A stretch of DNA of 64,000 nucleotides, from positions 993,404 through 1,057,403 of the forward strand of contig RPFO01000891.1 of assembly GCA_009746045.1 (NCBI GenBank), read 5' to 3'. The first letter of the stretch is position 1, and the number at the start of each line of letters is the position of its first letter. Made by a program: the position numbers and the translations under genes. The notes under the pieces were generated by a model, which had not been told where the DNA came from, ran no database searches, and worked only from the letters and a program-made list of their open reading frames with translations. The DNA comes from Mesostigma viride. Its lineage: Eukaryota > Streptophyta > Mesostigmatophyceae > Mesostigmatales > Mesostigmataceae. Positions 11,405 to 40,992 of this stretch are shown piece by piece.

Positions 11405-14400
11405 CTACATGCAGGTCAGCATGCCCGGGTGGCTCCCATGCTTGACCCAGGGCAACGGTTTGGTCGCCACCATCGTTTCCTCCACTAGGTCAGCATGGCA
11501 CAGCACGGCCAGCTCAGGGCTTGAGACGGCGGGCACCTCTGCCGCTAGGAGCCTGACATCTCCCTGGCACGCCGTGTGGTAAACGGCAGGGTCTACGTCT
11601 ACGGCCAAAGGCGAGACGGTATCCCCGGGGGGGTGCGGGCTATCCGCCGGTGGCAGGCACCCGGCATGCCCAGCACCACCCTCGATGCTGAAAGGGTGGG
11701 CCATGGATGGGCCATCTGCCCCAGCAGCGGCCACGGGGTCAAGGTTCTGGGCCGGCCCTGGCGGTGAGGATGCCTTGACGTCCCCACGTCGCCGTTTCCT
11801 CCCCGGTTTAGCTGCAACGGAGAAGAACAGCAGAGCACCAGGGAAGGCAGACAACAGCATGCTCAATCACGCAGGGCCCTGACTGGAAGTTATTCATGCC
11901 GCCACTCCCCGACATGCCAAACTGCGTACTAGTTATTATGCCGTGGTAGCTCTAGTCCTATTCCTATACATGCACTTTACTGCATGCCAAACTGCGTACT
12001 AGTTATTATGCCGTGGTAGCACTAGTCCTATTCCTATACATGCACTTTACTGCATGCCAAACTGCGTACTAGTTATTATGCCGTGGTAGCACTAGTCCTA
12101 TTCCTATACATGCACTTTACTGCATGCCAAACTGCGTACTAGTTATTATGCCGTGGTAGCACTAGTCCTATTCCTATACATGCACTTTACTGAGAATTCC
12201 GCAAGTCCATGTCCATGGCTGTCCTTTGTCCTGTCCGTTGCCGTAAGACTGAGCGGCAGGAACATCGAAACACGACGCAACAAGAAACGAAACACTTGCC
12301 AAAACTGAAGCCCATGCACCCAGCTCAGATCAGCAACACAGGGTGCCAACAAAACACTCAAGGACACGGAACATGGGGAGCGCCGGTGCGCTGTAGGCTT
12401 GTTAACAATACCAAACCAGAAAGTATGTAGCGTAGGTGAAAATGGTAGAACCGTGGCCAATCGCATCTACGGTGCACCGGTGACTGGCAGCGACACGGGA
12501 CTTTGGCAACCAGTATAGGAATGCTTTGAGTTGCTTGCAATGCAGTCGCACGTGGCCACGTTTGCACGCGGCACCGCCTTTTGCCCTGAAAATCAATCAC
12601 AGAACCACCATCTAATTGGACATGTACAGTAGAGATCTGCCACTGCTCTTCCTGTCTGCAGGAAAATGTCAAAACTGGCCAGAACCAGGGACGCATGGTG
12701 CATGAAACGAGCAGGTGATGGTCACCATGTACGCAAGCAGCAGTTTCAAACCATGTACGCAAGCAGTACCTGTTGTGAACCATTTCCGCAGCACAGTACA
12801 AGTGGCCCAGAAAACTGATACGTTCACCCATAATCCCAAAAGGGTATACTCGAAATGCGAATCGACGCAAACAACCATGCTAGTCCTGACCTCTCTTGGG
12901 CGGCAGCGCCCCACCCGCAGCCGCATCTGCCTCTGCGCCAGCCGTCGTCGCCCCTGCCCCCTTGCGGGGAGCGGGCGTCCGTGGCAGCACCGGCTCCACG
13001 CCAAACGCCCTCACGTCGATGACGACACTGTCGGGATGGCAGTAGCACGCGCGCGCGAGCCGCCCCACCTGAGGCCATCTGCGTGGGGGCAAGTGCAGCA
13101 TTCCGGCGCCGCAATGTTGCCCCGAATGTAGCGCACAGGTGAAGATATGTACAGAAAAAATAAATGCAGAGGAATGGAGTTATCATAAGAGGTATGAAAC
13201 TGGCCCTATGTTCGGCAGAGGAATGGAGGTATCATAAGAGGTATGATACTGGCCCTATGTTCGGCAGAGGAATGGAGGTATCATAAGAGGTATGATACTG
13301 GCCCTATGTTCGGCAGAGGATGGAGGTGTCATTAGAGGTATGATACTGGCCCTATGTTCGGCAGAGGAATGGAGGTATCATAAGAGGTATGATACTGGCC
13401 CTATGTTCGGCAGAGGAATGGAGGTATCATAAGAGGTATGATACTGGCCCTATGTTCGGCAGAGGAATGGAGGTATCATAAGAGGTATGATACTGGCCCT
13501 ATGTTCGGCAGAGGATGGAGGTGTCATTAGAGGTATGATACTGGCCCTATGTTCGGCAGAGGAATGGAGGTATCATAAGAGGTATGATACTGGCCCTATG
13601 TTCGGCAGAGGAATGGAGGTATCATAAGAGGTATGATACTGGCCCTATGTTCGGCTGGAAGCCGGGACAGCCATCTTTTGCACCCGCACCACACTTCCAC
13701 AGCGTGCTGTGATGAATAACGGCCCCCCTCTATTTGAGAATTGCCACGGCCAATGTGCACCACCCAACAAGGCTTCACGAGAGCAAAACCCTCCTTCACA
13801 ATGGTCAAATGCCATAGTTCCAGTACATTGCCTAGCATATAGCCCAGTATGTTTCTCCTGCCTCAAGCTTTCAAGTGACCAAGCCCAAGTGCACCGGCAT
13901 AAGTGCGCCAGCGGCAATAAAAGTGCACCAGCATGTGCGCTCACCGGCTGGTGGCGAAGTTGGTGGACTCGGCGCCATTGAACCCGTGGTTGAAACCTGC
14001 GTGGTAGACGCCTGCAGGTATGGGACAATTATCAAAGCCCAGCCCAGCCCAGCCCGGCCCAGCCGAGCAGAGCAGAGCATACCAAAGCATGAAATGGAGC
14101 CGGATTCATGTTGAATCGGCATGTACTTCCTTGGGGTGACATGGAGCCCACTGTTGGAAAAGTTTCGAGCCCTGCTGCCGGCATGGCAGATCCATAGACT
14201 ACCCTTTGCCACTACGTACAGCAAGGCATGGCCGGAGGCTAGCAGCAAACCGGCGTTGATTGTGCCGACGACACGGAAAGGAGATGGCCAGCGAATTAAG
14301 GTCGATCACGTCAAGGAAAGGAACTGAAAGCTGAAATAGCAAACCTAGGCAACATAAGCAAGACCAGGAAGCAAGGCCATGATGATTGCAAACCTATTAC

Positions 14401-15793
14401 ATCGGGCGATCTATTAAGGCGACCTACTACATCAGGTGTTCTGAGTAACACGTCACACAAGTAGCTCTCACCATTGCCCCTGCCCCCCCATCACGCGGGT
14501 GTACAGCACTGATGAAGGCCTCCGGGGGAAGGTGGTGAGAGACTGGCAAGAGAAGGGCAAGAGAAGGGCTGAGACATGCATTGGGCCCCACAACGACCCA
14601 CGTCACAGGCAGATCACGCTGGGGGGCCGGGCAGCGATGGGATGGCTGGGAGCTGCGCCTGGAGGTGTGGTGGGAGCGGCCACCAGGCCATGCCAAGGGC
14701 ATACTGGGTGTTGGCCCTGGGTGTCATAATCCTGCCGAGACATCACATATGCTTCCTGCGGAATGGCTCCATCCCAAATGCATGCAAAAGCTACACAACT
14801 AACAGCAATGAAGTCTGTGACGGTGATGGAAAACGTCTACTACTATACAATTATACCGTTTTGGAACTACTATACAACTAGGCAGTTTTAAAACAACTTT
14901 ACGACGGTACAGTTTTAGAACTACTATACTATTATACAGTTTAAAAACAAATATACTACTATACAGTTTTAGAACTACCATACTACTATACTACTATACA
15001 ACTACACAACTATATTACTATACTACTATACAATTATACAATTACAGTTTTAGAAATGTATGCGACCACCGGCCACCCACCCGGGAAGCTGATGACCCCC
15101 CCCCTGCCTCTGCACCAGCGTTCACTCCTATGTACCGTTTATTATACTACCATATCATGATAAAAGCATATGCGTCTACCGGCCTGACACCCACCCGGGA
15201 AGCTGATGACAAAGTCCCCTTGCCTCTGCACGAGCCGGATGACGGGGATGCCGTGCTGCTTCAGCAGGCGAGGGGAGACGAGGGTCTCCTGGGACGCACC
15301 ACGGCCAGCCAGGGAGGCAACCGGGGAGGGTAGATATGTGTGTATGTGTGCGTGTGCGTGTGTGTGCGCGCGTGGGAGGGGGGGGGAGGGGGGGCAGCCA
15401 GGTAACCGCAGGAGGCAGCACAGAGCCGGTAAGACTGGAGATACCAAAGACGAGAATTAAATTCCAGCCATGAGAATTTGACAACTCGCTCTAAGCCGTT
15501 TTCAGGCCAGGCGCGAGGACAAGACCCAGCTGTGTGACAGGTCTGTCCGCTCCAACGCTGTCAAGATGCCCACCCCGTTACTCCTTCAGTGCTCCGGAAA
15601 AGTCCACAATAGAGGCAAATTTGGTGGGTACAGCGGACCACAGCCAGCCAGCATCACTTTTGCAAAACGAAAAGAGGTTTTCATGCAGGAAGTTGCGAAT
15701 GAAGTGCTTCACAAGTATGACAAGTGATTAGTGCATGCACGATCACATACACACACACGAGCACACAAGCACACACACACATACACACACACA

Positions 15794-15831
<38 letters not shown>

Positions 15832-18800
15832 AAACGCACCTTGTGCCGAAGGAATTCTGGGCATGCACGGAACGCTTCTGGCATCCTCCCTTTGACGAAC
15901 TCATTGAAGCGTGCGGTGTGGGATGGTGGAATGGCGTACCTGAAAACCCACAAACCCCATCCCCCACCCCCACCCGAAGTCAAACGCAAAGGCAAAGCAA
16001 GACCGCATGAGGCGTGCAACTGGCAGCCCAGCTCTTACGTGTACTCAAACTCACGCAGCAACACAGAGCGCAGGAATGGTGACGGCCACAGTTGCGTCGA
16101 AAAATGCATTCTCGTTTATTGTTACTCCAGGTCAAACACTTGGTGTTCCACCGTGCCAGGCACGCCCACCCCTTAAAAATGCCTTTGACATCAATATTTT
16201 CATAGTTCATAGCATGGGCCATGTCCCATGTGTTTGACAAAACCAGCCCTTTCATGGTCCGCCCCCCCACCCACCCCACCTGGCGACACCAACCAAAAGG
16301 AATGCCCCCGCTGACTGTGGCCAACGCTAGCTGCTAGTGCGCATGAAGCAGCTAGCGCCCCTGGCAGATACCTTTCCCAGCGGCTACATATTTCCGTAGG
16401 TTGCCTCCCTGGCCAGCCATGCTTTGCCAGCCATGGTTAGCTTGCACCAAAGGGACTCCAGCTCTGGACAACAGCAGAGCCGGTAGAACGAGGAAAGCGG
16501 TAGGGATGTGCCACAGCCCCGTCTCAGCTGCTCGGCCGTTTCTAGTGGCAGGAAGAATATGAACGTAGGCCCCCTCACGCCGTAGGTAGGCACCCTCGTG
16601 CGGCCGCACTGATCCCTCACAGGGTGCACGGCAGGCACGGGGGGGTTGCGTGCCACGGATGCAAAAGCCGGTTCATACTGCCAGGTTCACACTGATTTCC
16701 CGGCGACAAACAGTGCAAGCTAGGCACAGTTTGCTGGAGCGGAGCCCTGGCTACACAAGTAAATTGGAACAAAAGCCCTGCCATTGCCCCGGAATGTAAG
16801 AATTGCCCACGAGCACATCACAAACAATCAACTACCTAGCAATACACGGCCTGGACGGCAATACCTTTAGGGGCTCTGACTCACTGCTCACATTGGCAGC
16901 ACAGCACCACCAGCCTTGCAGCGAAGCCAGCTTGGCCTAGCATCTCGCAACAAACTTGGTATATTTGACAATGGACCAGGTCACTTTGACAAGGACTGAG
17001 CTTTGCTTTAATCTTTTGGCAAAGGCTCCACACACGCACACACACATACCAACGCCAAACAACCTCCACCGTAAGTCATGCTGCATGCTGATAGTCCGAT
17101 AAGCATTTTACAAAGCAAGTCATGGACCGTAAACGCATGTGGGAAGGCCAGCTGTGAAAGCTCCTGCAAACTAGGAGAGCGTATGCTAACACCCCATGTG
17201 CGCCACGGTACCAGGTCTTGGGCTGCCCAAAGTGGAGGTAGTTCACGCTGTGAAGGTCCATGTCCTCGGTGTGCCTGCGGCGGCCCGACAGGGGATGTGA
17301 ATATTGTGATGGCACGCCAGCGGTCATGACCACAAATCAATCAATGAATGTGCGCGTAGACTGCCTGATGTGAGCCAAGCAATTACCACAACGGAGGATG
17401 ATCTTCGCAGTCGAAGCAAAGAAAGCCTGATTGTGCTAATGTATACCCCTGCGGTCATCCAGCACACTGTTTAGTGCCACAGTCCGCATGCGGGCTGACC
17501 ACACTCCACAAACTGTTGTAAACTGTTGTAAAATGTTGTAAACTGTTGTATAGAACTACGCTACCAAACTACATACAATATACTGTACTACCGAGCACGT
17601 TACCAAACCACATTGCACTGGAAGCAGTACAGTCCGATTTGAAGGCGTAAATCCACATTTTGACCGCGGAGGAGGCCATGGTTGGCCAAGTCCGGACGTC
17701 CGGACTAGGCCAACCGATTCGGCAGGCGAGAGCAGGGCAAGAGCTTGCAGGTTGCCCACGATGACACAAACTACCCGATCGAACGAGTGTAAGCTTATGA
17801 CTCAGTCATCATGATTACCCATCTTGCCGAATGCACAAAGGGCCACAGCCGGCTGGTAATGAAGGGACCCGCTACACTGTGCAAAATTAAGGGTTCAAAC
17901 TCGGTTCAAACATAATATTTTGGCATAAAGTCATTGATAAATGCAGGCACCCGGCGGCCGGGTGTATACCTCACTGCCCGGCACCTGTCTCAGTCAAAAT
18001 ATCTGGCCTGAAAAAGGGTGGCTGGATCGGGCTTGACGAGAGCTGTTGATTGCCGCATAGAAGTCCGTCAGAGGAGGGGGTGGGCTGCTAGCCTAATTCT
18101 ACCGCTAAGCCTACGTCCCCGCGTTAAGTTATGACGCGGAGAATTTGGCGGCGATCGTAACTTAACGCGGGTATGACTGTACATGCATATCCACCAGCCA
18201 CCATGCAAACGTGCACATGCCAAAGTAGAGGGAGGGGGCATACAGCTGAAAATAATGCTACCACAACACCCACCCACCAGGCAAACGTGCTCTTCCACAT
18301 GCCAAAGTAGAGGTAGGAGCTCGTCACGCCCGGTATGCTGGCACCCGCCTCCTTGAGTGTGCGGCTGAGTAAGGTGTCGAGCTTGGACACGTTCCATCCC
18401 TGTTCTCGCGACATGCACGACAGGGGCAACAACAGAGCCATGTGCATAGCGGACACCATGCTACATGCTTACAAGAGGGGCCACACCCATAAGAGGTGCC
18501 CTACCGATAATGGAAGCTGCGGCCATAGCAGGAACCATGCCCATAGCGCATGCCATGCTGATAAGAGGGGCCATACCAATAGCCGCAGCCGTTGCAAAAG
18601 CCATGCTATCTAAAAAGGAAGGCCGTCTCCACCAGAACGAGCCAGGCCGATAACAGCTATGTTTGCGTTCCGGCACTTGTTGAAAAGGAGCCATCCTGCA
18701 CAGTCGGACTATGCACGCGCAAGCCGTGAGATGTGCCAGAAGCAGCCTTGATTTTAGAGAGACGACACAAGATTTGCAGGTTTGTGTGGCAGGAAAGGGG

Positions 18801-20951
18801 CAGGGACTGGCACGCTGCGGGGCCTGAGCATCTGGGGGGAAAACCAGGGCCCCGTGACTCGCCGCATTCGAGAGCGGTGTGCCTCATCAGTCTACAGGAG
18901 CATGCCAGCCTCGTCTCCTTACTACCAGCCCATCTGGCGATTCATGCCACCACATGACTGGCGGAAAGCCGCTTGGGTGCCCGAGAAATGCCAGTGCCAG
19001 CCCATTGTCCGGTGCGGGAGAGCGGCCAGGGAGAGAAGATGCAGCACCCCCGTCAGAAGGACGTGCCTGTGATCATCCCTCTGCTCCCCATGCACCTGCC
19101 TGAGTGAATCTCCCCCATCTACACATGTCTGCAGGACAGGTTGTGCCTGCACGACGATGCTTAGAGACTACTCTTGAGGCCTGCCCCCCAGGCAGTGACG
19201 AGATTTCATTGGTCTACATGTGACAGCCAGCGGTGTCACGATTGACGTCTGCTGCCCGACCAAGTAGACAATTATTGGGCACACTGAATGGGGCTGTGTC
19301 AGCCCCAATCACCTCCGCCAAAACCCATGTGGCCTGGCGAGCGCACGGGCACATGGCGGCAGGCATCCCTCGGTGCATCAGGTGCTTGTTTTCAAAACCA
19401 GGGCTTTCGTCCAAAACTGGGGCGAACGGGTGAATTCTGAAGACCGTGTTCTAAGCAGCAAGCAACGCCTTTCCTAGCAACACTTAGGTAGGGGAAAATT
19501 TGTCGCTTTCATCTAGGCAGGATAGCTTTCTCTTAAAGGGGTACGTCCCAGAAGGGGTGCGTCCCAGAGAGGGGAGTCAAGGAAAAACTTTGGTCATCCA
19601 AACACTACATGGCTGATGAAAAAGAAACAGGGCATATCTTGCTCTGATGTATATAGTAGCACGTGTCTTGCTCTGATATATATAGGGCGTGTCTTGCTCT
19701 GATATATAGGGCATATCTTGCTCTGATGTATATAGTAGCACGTGTCTTGCTCTGATATATATAGGGCGTGTCTTGCTCTGATATATAGGGCGTGTCTTGC
19801 TCTGATATATAGGGCGTGTCTTGCTCTGATATATATAGGGCGTGTCTTGCTCTGATATATAGGGCGTGTCTTGCTCTGATATATAGGGCGTGTCTTGCTC
19901 TGATATATATAGGGCGTGTCTTGCTCTGATATATATGTATAGGACGTGTCTTGCTCTGATATATATAGGGTGTGTCTTGCTCTGATATATAGGGCGTGTC
20001 TTGCTCTGATATATATAGGACGTGTCTTGCTCTGATATAAAGGAGCTAGGACGATGCTCATACAAGTATGAGTACGCAGGCTTGCATCCCATGCTCGTTC
20101 ATATATGTGTGAAAGACATATATACGGCTTCTTTGCCATGCAGGAAAGATCAAGGGTACAGGAAGAGAGGCAGGTTAACAAGAAAACAGTGGCTGACTCG
20201 TACCTCGACATCCGTGTCGAAGAGCGACCCTTCCATGTCAGCACCATACAGGGGAGCCTTATGCTGCACGGTGACACGGGCAAGGCAGTACCACACAGAT
20301 ACATCATGGTATGGTTGGCTCAGGGCAAATACTCGAGCAACCAGGCTCGAGCAGCACACGTCGTGATTTGAGAGCATCGGTGTATTCTCGGTCAAGTAGG
20401 GTTATTCGATGCCAACTTGCAGGCATCACCGTCAACAGCAGCGACTTTCGAGATGACCCCCTACAGGCGCTTGTCTGGGCGCGTGCGGCGCCCTCAATAG
20501 AAGTCTACCACAAACTCACCACGATGCCTTTCCAATACTCCCGCTCAACCGACTCTTCGTCAAAGCCGGGATCCCGCATCCGCGCAGGAGGAGCCATCTC
20601 GCCTTCGGCCTTTGCCTTAAAGGCGGCAACGCTCATCGGCTTCTGCTCTACAAGGGTAACGTCGTACATTCCGCTCCCGCCACTTCTGGAAGGATGGTGC
20701 ACTAATTGCTGCACAGGATGAGGGATTACGATGTTGCCTAAATCCTGGCTAGCTTCCGACTTGTCCACGGAAAAAGGGGACGAGAGCTCATAGCCATCAC
20801 GGTGTGCTGTCCACCCTGGCGGCGGTCTTATTCTGCAAATTCCAGTAGCCCACGTTTGCTCCTCAATTTTTTCGATAAACCGTTCAAAAGCCCGGGGACC
20901 CACCATATCCTCATGGGTTGCATGATAAAGCGGAGCCTCGCTGACAATCAT
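11405..20951 (-). CDS. KDM4-like: KDM4/JHDM3-type histone lysine demethylase (JmjN-JmjC)
   Basis: Fe(II)/2-oxoglutarate demethylase acting on H3K9/H3K36 methyl marks in the known family. Nine exons: 20951-20520, 20263-20204, 18399-18278, 17274-17212, 15939-15840, 15288-15195, 14011-13945, 13078-12891, 11811-11405. All joints agree in phase and give 510 aa. The start ATG at 20951 follows an in-frame stop. JmjN is about residues 5-47. Iron ligands are H206 and E208 (STFAWHTEDMDL) and H294 ([10 protein letters not shown]). 2-oxoglutarate contacts are Y150, N216 and K224. The KDM4-specific zinc site is C252, H258, C324, C326. All these sit exactly 18 residues beyond their human KDM4A positions as I recall them. 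The last intron joins PPKR to [10 protein letters not shown], making a likely nuclear localisation signal. If that intron is retained, a stop follows at 12880 (378 aa). No PHD or Tudor domains are present. Introns hold several minisatellites. Confidence 0.95.
11913..12192. repeat. 70-bp tandem repeat, four copies
   Basis: CATGCCAAACTGCGTACTAG starts at 11913, 11983, 12053 and 12123, an exact 70-bp period with almost no divergence. It lies in the last intron of the KDM4-like gene. Low divergence suggests recent expansion. Confidence 0.95.
13164..13652. repeat. 49-bp minisatellite with four-unit higher-order repeat
   Basis: Ten units starting CGGCAGAGGAATGGAGGTAT, nearly all 49 bp. Units 4 and 8 share a 48-bp variant (GGATGGAGGTGTCATTAG), so the array is built from blocks of four units (195 bp). 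It lies in the KDM4-like intron between exons 7 and 8. Confidence 0.93.
14836..15055. repeat. AT-rich ACTATACA-type repeat
   Basis: Irregular repeats of CTACTATACAATTATACAG and TTTTAGAACTAC. It lies in the KDM4-like intron following exon 6. Confidence 0.8.
15059..15126 (-). repeat. degenerate copy of KDM4-like exon 6 3' end with splice donor
   Basis: On the plus strand ACCCACCCGGGAAGCTGATG, followed by CCTGCCTCTGCACSAGC, occurs at the real exon end (about 15172-15238) and again here, about 113 bp downstream in gene sense. The copy keeps the CCCGG/GTGGGT donor but is disrupted inside the coding part by a C run. Confidence 0.85.
15745..15829. repeat. (CA)n microsatellite next to a splice donor
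   Basis: CA/CACA repeats followed by an A8 run that ends a few bases from the donor of KDM4-like exon 5 at 15839. In gene sense the intron therefore begins GTGCG, T8, then (TG)n. Confidence 0.9.
18187..18236 (-). repeat. degenerate copy of KDM4-like exon 3 3' end with splice donor
   Basis: In gene sense the real exon end reads CTACTTTGGCATGTGGAAGA, then GCACGTTTGCCTG/GTGGGT. This copy, about 80 bp further into the intron, reads CTACTTTGGCATGTGCACGT, then TTGCATG/GTGGCT. The match spans exon and donor. Confidence 0.85.
19632..20040. repeat. 24-28-bp minisatellite in a KDM4-like intron
   Basis: About 16 copies of GTCTTGCTCTGATATATAGG and variants with an extra TATA. On the minus strand it translates as ISEQDTPY repeats, which explains the long antisense frames here. 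It lies in the intron between exons 2 and 3. Confidence 0.9.
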
Positions 20952-21711
20952 CCTCTTCCACCGGATAAGCACACGCAATCAGCCTTATTCGTCAGCCATC
21001 TGGTGTTTGGAACCAATTGGAATCATCAGATGAGTTTGCTTCGGTCATAGTTGACCAAGTATGCACCTCGTTTGTCACGCCCGCCTCCACTCACGGCAGT
21101 GCAGGAACGAACGCTTTTCAGAGCCATGAAAATGCTGGAGTTGTAGCCCAGTAGGCATCCGACTCTGTGTGGGAACCTTGACACTTTTTCTGCTTCACAG
21201 CCTTTCACAGCTTTTGTGCAAGCCGTACCCACGTGCCCGGTGCCGATGCAACGCAACGCGCAACCGCAACGACCGGAAATTCGAACGTCTTTTGGCCAAT
21301 CGGCCGGGTTCCATACAGTGCGAATCCAATCACGTCATTTGAACCGGGATTGCCAACGGCTATATCATTCCTAAGTATGGACCAACAAATTGAGTTCGTC
21401 CCTGCTCAATAAGAAACCAAGGGTCCCAGACTTCCCCGGCGGCTTTCGTGCGCAATCTGTTTGATATTGCTGAGTCAAACTTCCCACCTCCATATCGTCA
21501 TCGCATGAATATCCTAGGCAGGGATATGGGGGTCAGATGAAAGACAGCAGTGGATATTTGGAGCACTAGACTAACTGGACATGATGAATAAAGACAATCA
21601 CATTGTTCGCAGGTGGTAGGAAGCCATTGAAAGGACAGCACATACACTGCCGAGATGCGGGAAGCGTAGCTGCTGGTGCGGCATCCGTGAGGTGCCGCAG
21701 CCCCGGCAAGA
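20952..21711. promoter_or_regulatory. shared intergenic region between divergent genes
   Basis: 760 bp separate the ATG of the KDM4-like gene (minus) from the ATG of the FAM135-like gene (plus). Both promoters must lie here or in untranslated exons. I see no convincing TATA box or other named element; assignment as promoter is from position only. Confidence 0.5.
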
Positions 21712-39174
<17,463 letters not shown>

Positions 39175-39579
39175 GACGTTCAATACGGACTCATGATGTG
39201 TTGAGCAATTGTACACAATAAGATGAGAGCAGCCCCTGGCAATTGTTTCTTGTGAGATGTCCAACCGGTGCCATCTTGATGATAAGAACATATCGACACT
39301 TTGCATGCTGGGGTCCGGGCCAATATTGTTGCATGTGAGAGACCTGGATATAATTTGCAAGTCTACTAAATTACCTGACGTAAGTAGCCATTGCATATGA
39401 ATTCCTTAACTCCTCCATCCATTCATTCATGCATTCGTTCATTTGTTCATATGCACCGCCTTTGGGGGATGGGTTTTAAAGTCCCCCTAATTGCATTAAT
39501 AAATTAACTAATGAAAAACGCTCTCCCGTTGGGCAGGGAATTGATCACGGAGCACAATAATCCGTCATCATTTGAAGTG

Positions 39580-40320
39580 CATTCAGACCTGGCTGGACTG
39601 TCTAGGCTTAGAGGCGCGGGCGGTGGGGCTGGAGATTAGTGTACGTCAAAACTGAGGCGATGGTGATTGGGGCTACCAGCCGAGGCCCCGGCTGCCAGAC
39701 GGGACGGAGGTCCCGTTCCGTGATCGCTTCAAACTGCTGAAGAGCATGCATGCTCCCTGACACCGCCGACGATGTGGACATCCGCATCGGCCTTGCCTGG
39801 GCCAAGCTTCATTCGCTCAAAACCTACTGGCGCTCGAAGGGCCAGGGCAAGCACCGCAAAGCATGCTCCTCAAGGTCCTGGCCGGTCCTCACGGTGCTCA
39901 CCTATGGCGCCGAGGCATGGACGCTCACGGACACGCTGGCCACACGGCTGAACGGCATGGTAACCAGGATGCTCCGCCAGGCCCTGAACGGAGGGTTCTC
40001 CACACATACCTAGGCCTTTAGAATCTTTGTACCAGGGTATGCCTCGCATTTCGGACGAGATTAGACAGCGTAGGATAGCATTCGTAGGACATCTTGCTCG
40101 CACCAGTCAGGTAGACACCGACCTCGGTCTGGCCGGCCCCCAGCGGCTTGGCCAGCCAGGGCGGCATATCCTGACCTGGCCGACCTGGCCCCAAGGACGT
40201 ACATTCCTAAAAAGATAGGTAAACATGACATGACCTACCCACAGCTGTTGCTGGCCGACCTATAGTGGTCCCAGCCCGTTTGAACATCGCATTCACTCCC
40301 TCTCTCTTGCTTGGACTGCC
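39580..40320 (+). mobile_element. LINE reverse transcriptase fragment (C-terminal part)
   Basis: Homologous to the minus-strand LINE at 46.8-47.5 kb. Readable pieces include ETEAMVIGATS, the tail of the RT domain, and VLTYGAEAWTLTDTLATRL with a following MLRQALN, typical of non-LTR RT C-termini. Several frameshifts and stops make it inactive. It begins about 400 bp downstream of the FAM135-like stop. Confidence 0.8.
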
Positions 40321-40992
40321 ATGCAGAACACCGAGGCCCTGGTCTCACAGGTCCCAAAGATAGTGGAGCAGACGGCCACCATCGCATCCCAGCAGCCACC
40401 CCGGCAGGATGCTGGCGACCCGTCCCGCCCCTCTCCTATGCGCGGACCTGCTGCAGACAGCGACCGCCTCCACCGGCACCGACGCCATCGCTGGGAAACT
40501 CCAGGAGCTTGAAGACCTTCGCCAGGCACAACAACGGGAGGCCACCGACCGCGCTCGCCGCGACTGCCGGGTGGTGCTGCGTCGTTTCCCCCAGAAGCCA
40601 GGTGAGACGTCAACCACCCTTGCCGACGAGCTCAAGGACCAGCTCCTTACCCTCATGGACCTGGTAGGTGAGGTAGAACCGACTGCGTGGGTGCCACCGC
40701 CTTCCCCACTCACGGGACAAGGCGGCTTCCCCACCAGTCCTGCTCACCTTCCCCTCCCGTGAGGACATTGAAGCAGCTGTTCCTCTCTCGTCGCAAGCGG
40801 TTGCACGACCTCACCTGGACGCTGGTCGCTGGACGACGACCTGACCCCCGCTTAGCAGCAGCAGCGCCGCGACCTAGCTGTGGCCGGCCGGAATACCTCC
40901 GCCACAAGCAGGACCCCCAGAAGCCCAAGGTGTACTGGAGGGGCAGGGACCTGATGACCAACCACAAGATGTGGACGCCCCCAGCGGGCTAG
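40321..40992 (+). mobile_element. LINE ORF1-like remnant fused behind the RT fragment
   Basis: From ATGCAGAACACCGAGGCC the sequence encodes, across several frames, a short coiled coil (LQELEDLRQAQQREATDRAR), VVLRRFPQKPGETS, a serine/proline spacer and PKVYWRGRDLMTNHKMW before a stop at about 40990. This order resembles LINE ORF1 proteins with an RRM-like fold; the assignment is inference. Frameshifts are present. It joins the RT fragment at GGACTGCCATGCA, a point where the 10.6-kb copy reads on into a different 3' part. Confidence 0.55.

Noticed and set aside
12880..12890. Stop codon at 12880 as the end of the KDM4-like protein
   Set aside because: A phase-matched donor at 12890 and a strong acceptor at 11812 join two halves of a basic nuclear-signal-like stretch; the shorter form remains possible by intron retention.
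13164..13652. Possible CRISPR-like array
   Set aside because: Units are contiguous without unique spacers; a minisatellite in a eukaryotic intron.
15510..15727. Plus-strand candidate exon preceded by TTTTCAG and ending in a 54-codon frame
   Set aside because: No homology recognised, no matching partner exon, and it lies inside a KDM4-like intron on the other strand.
19577..20307. Minus-strand frames with ISEQDTPY repeats
   Set aside because: Intronic 24-bp minisatellite between KDM4-like exons 2 and 3, where the flanking exons splice in phase.
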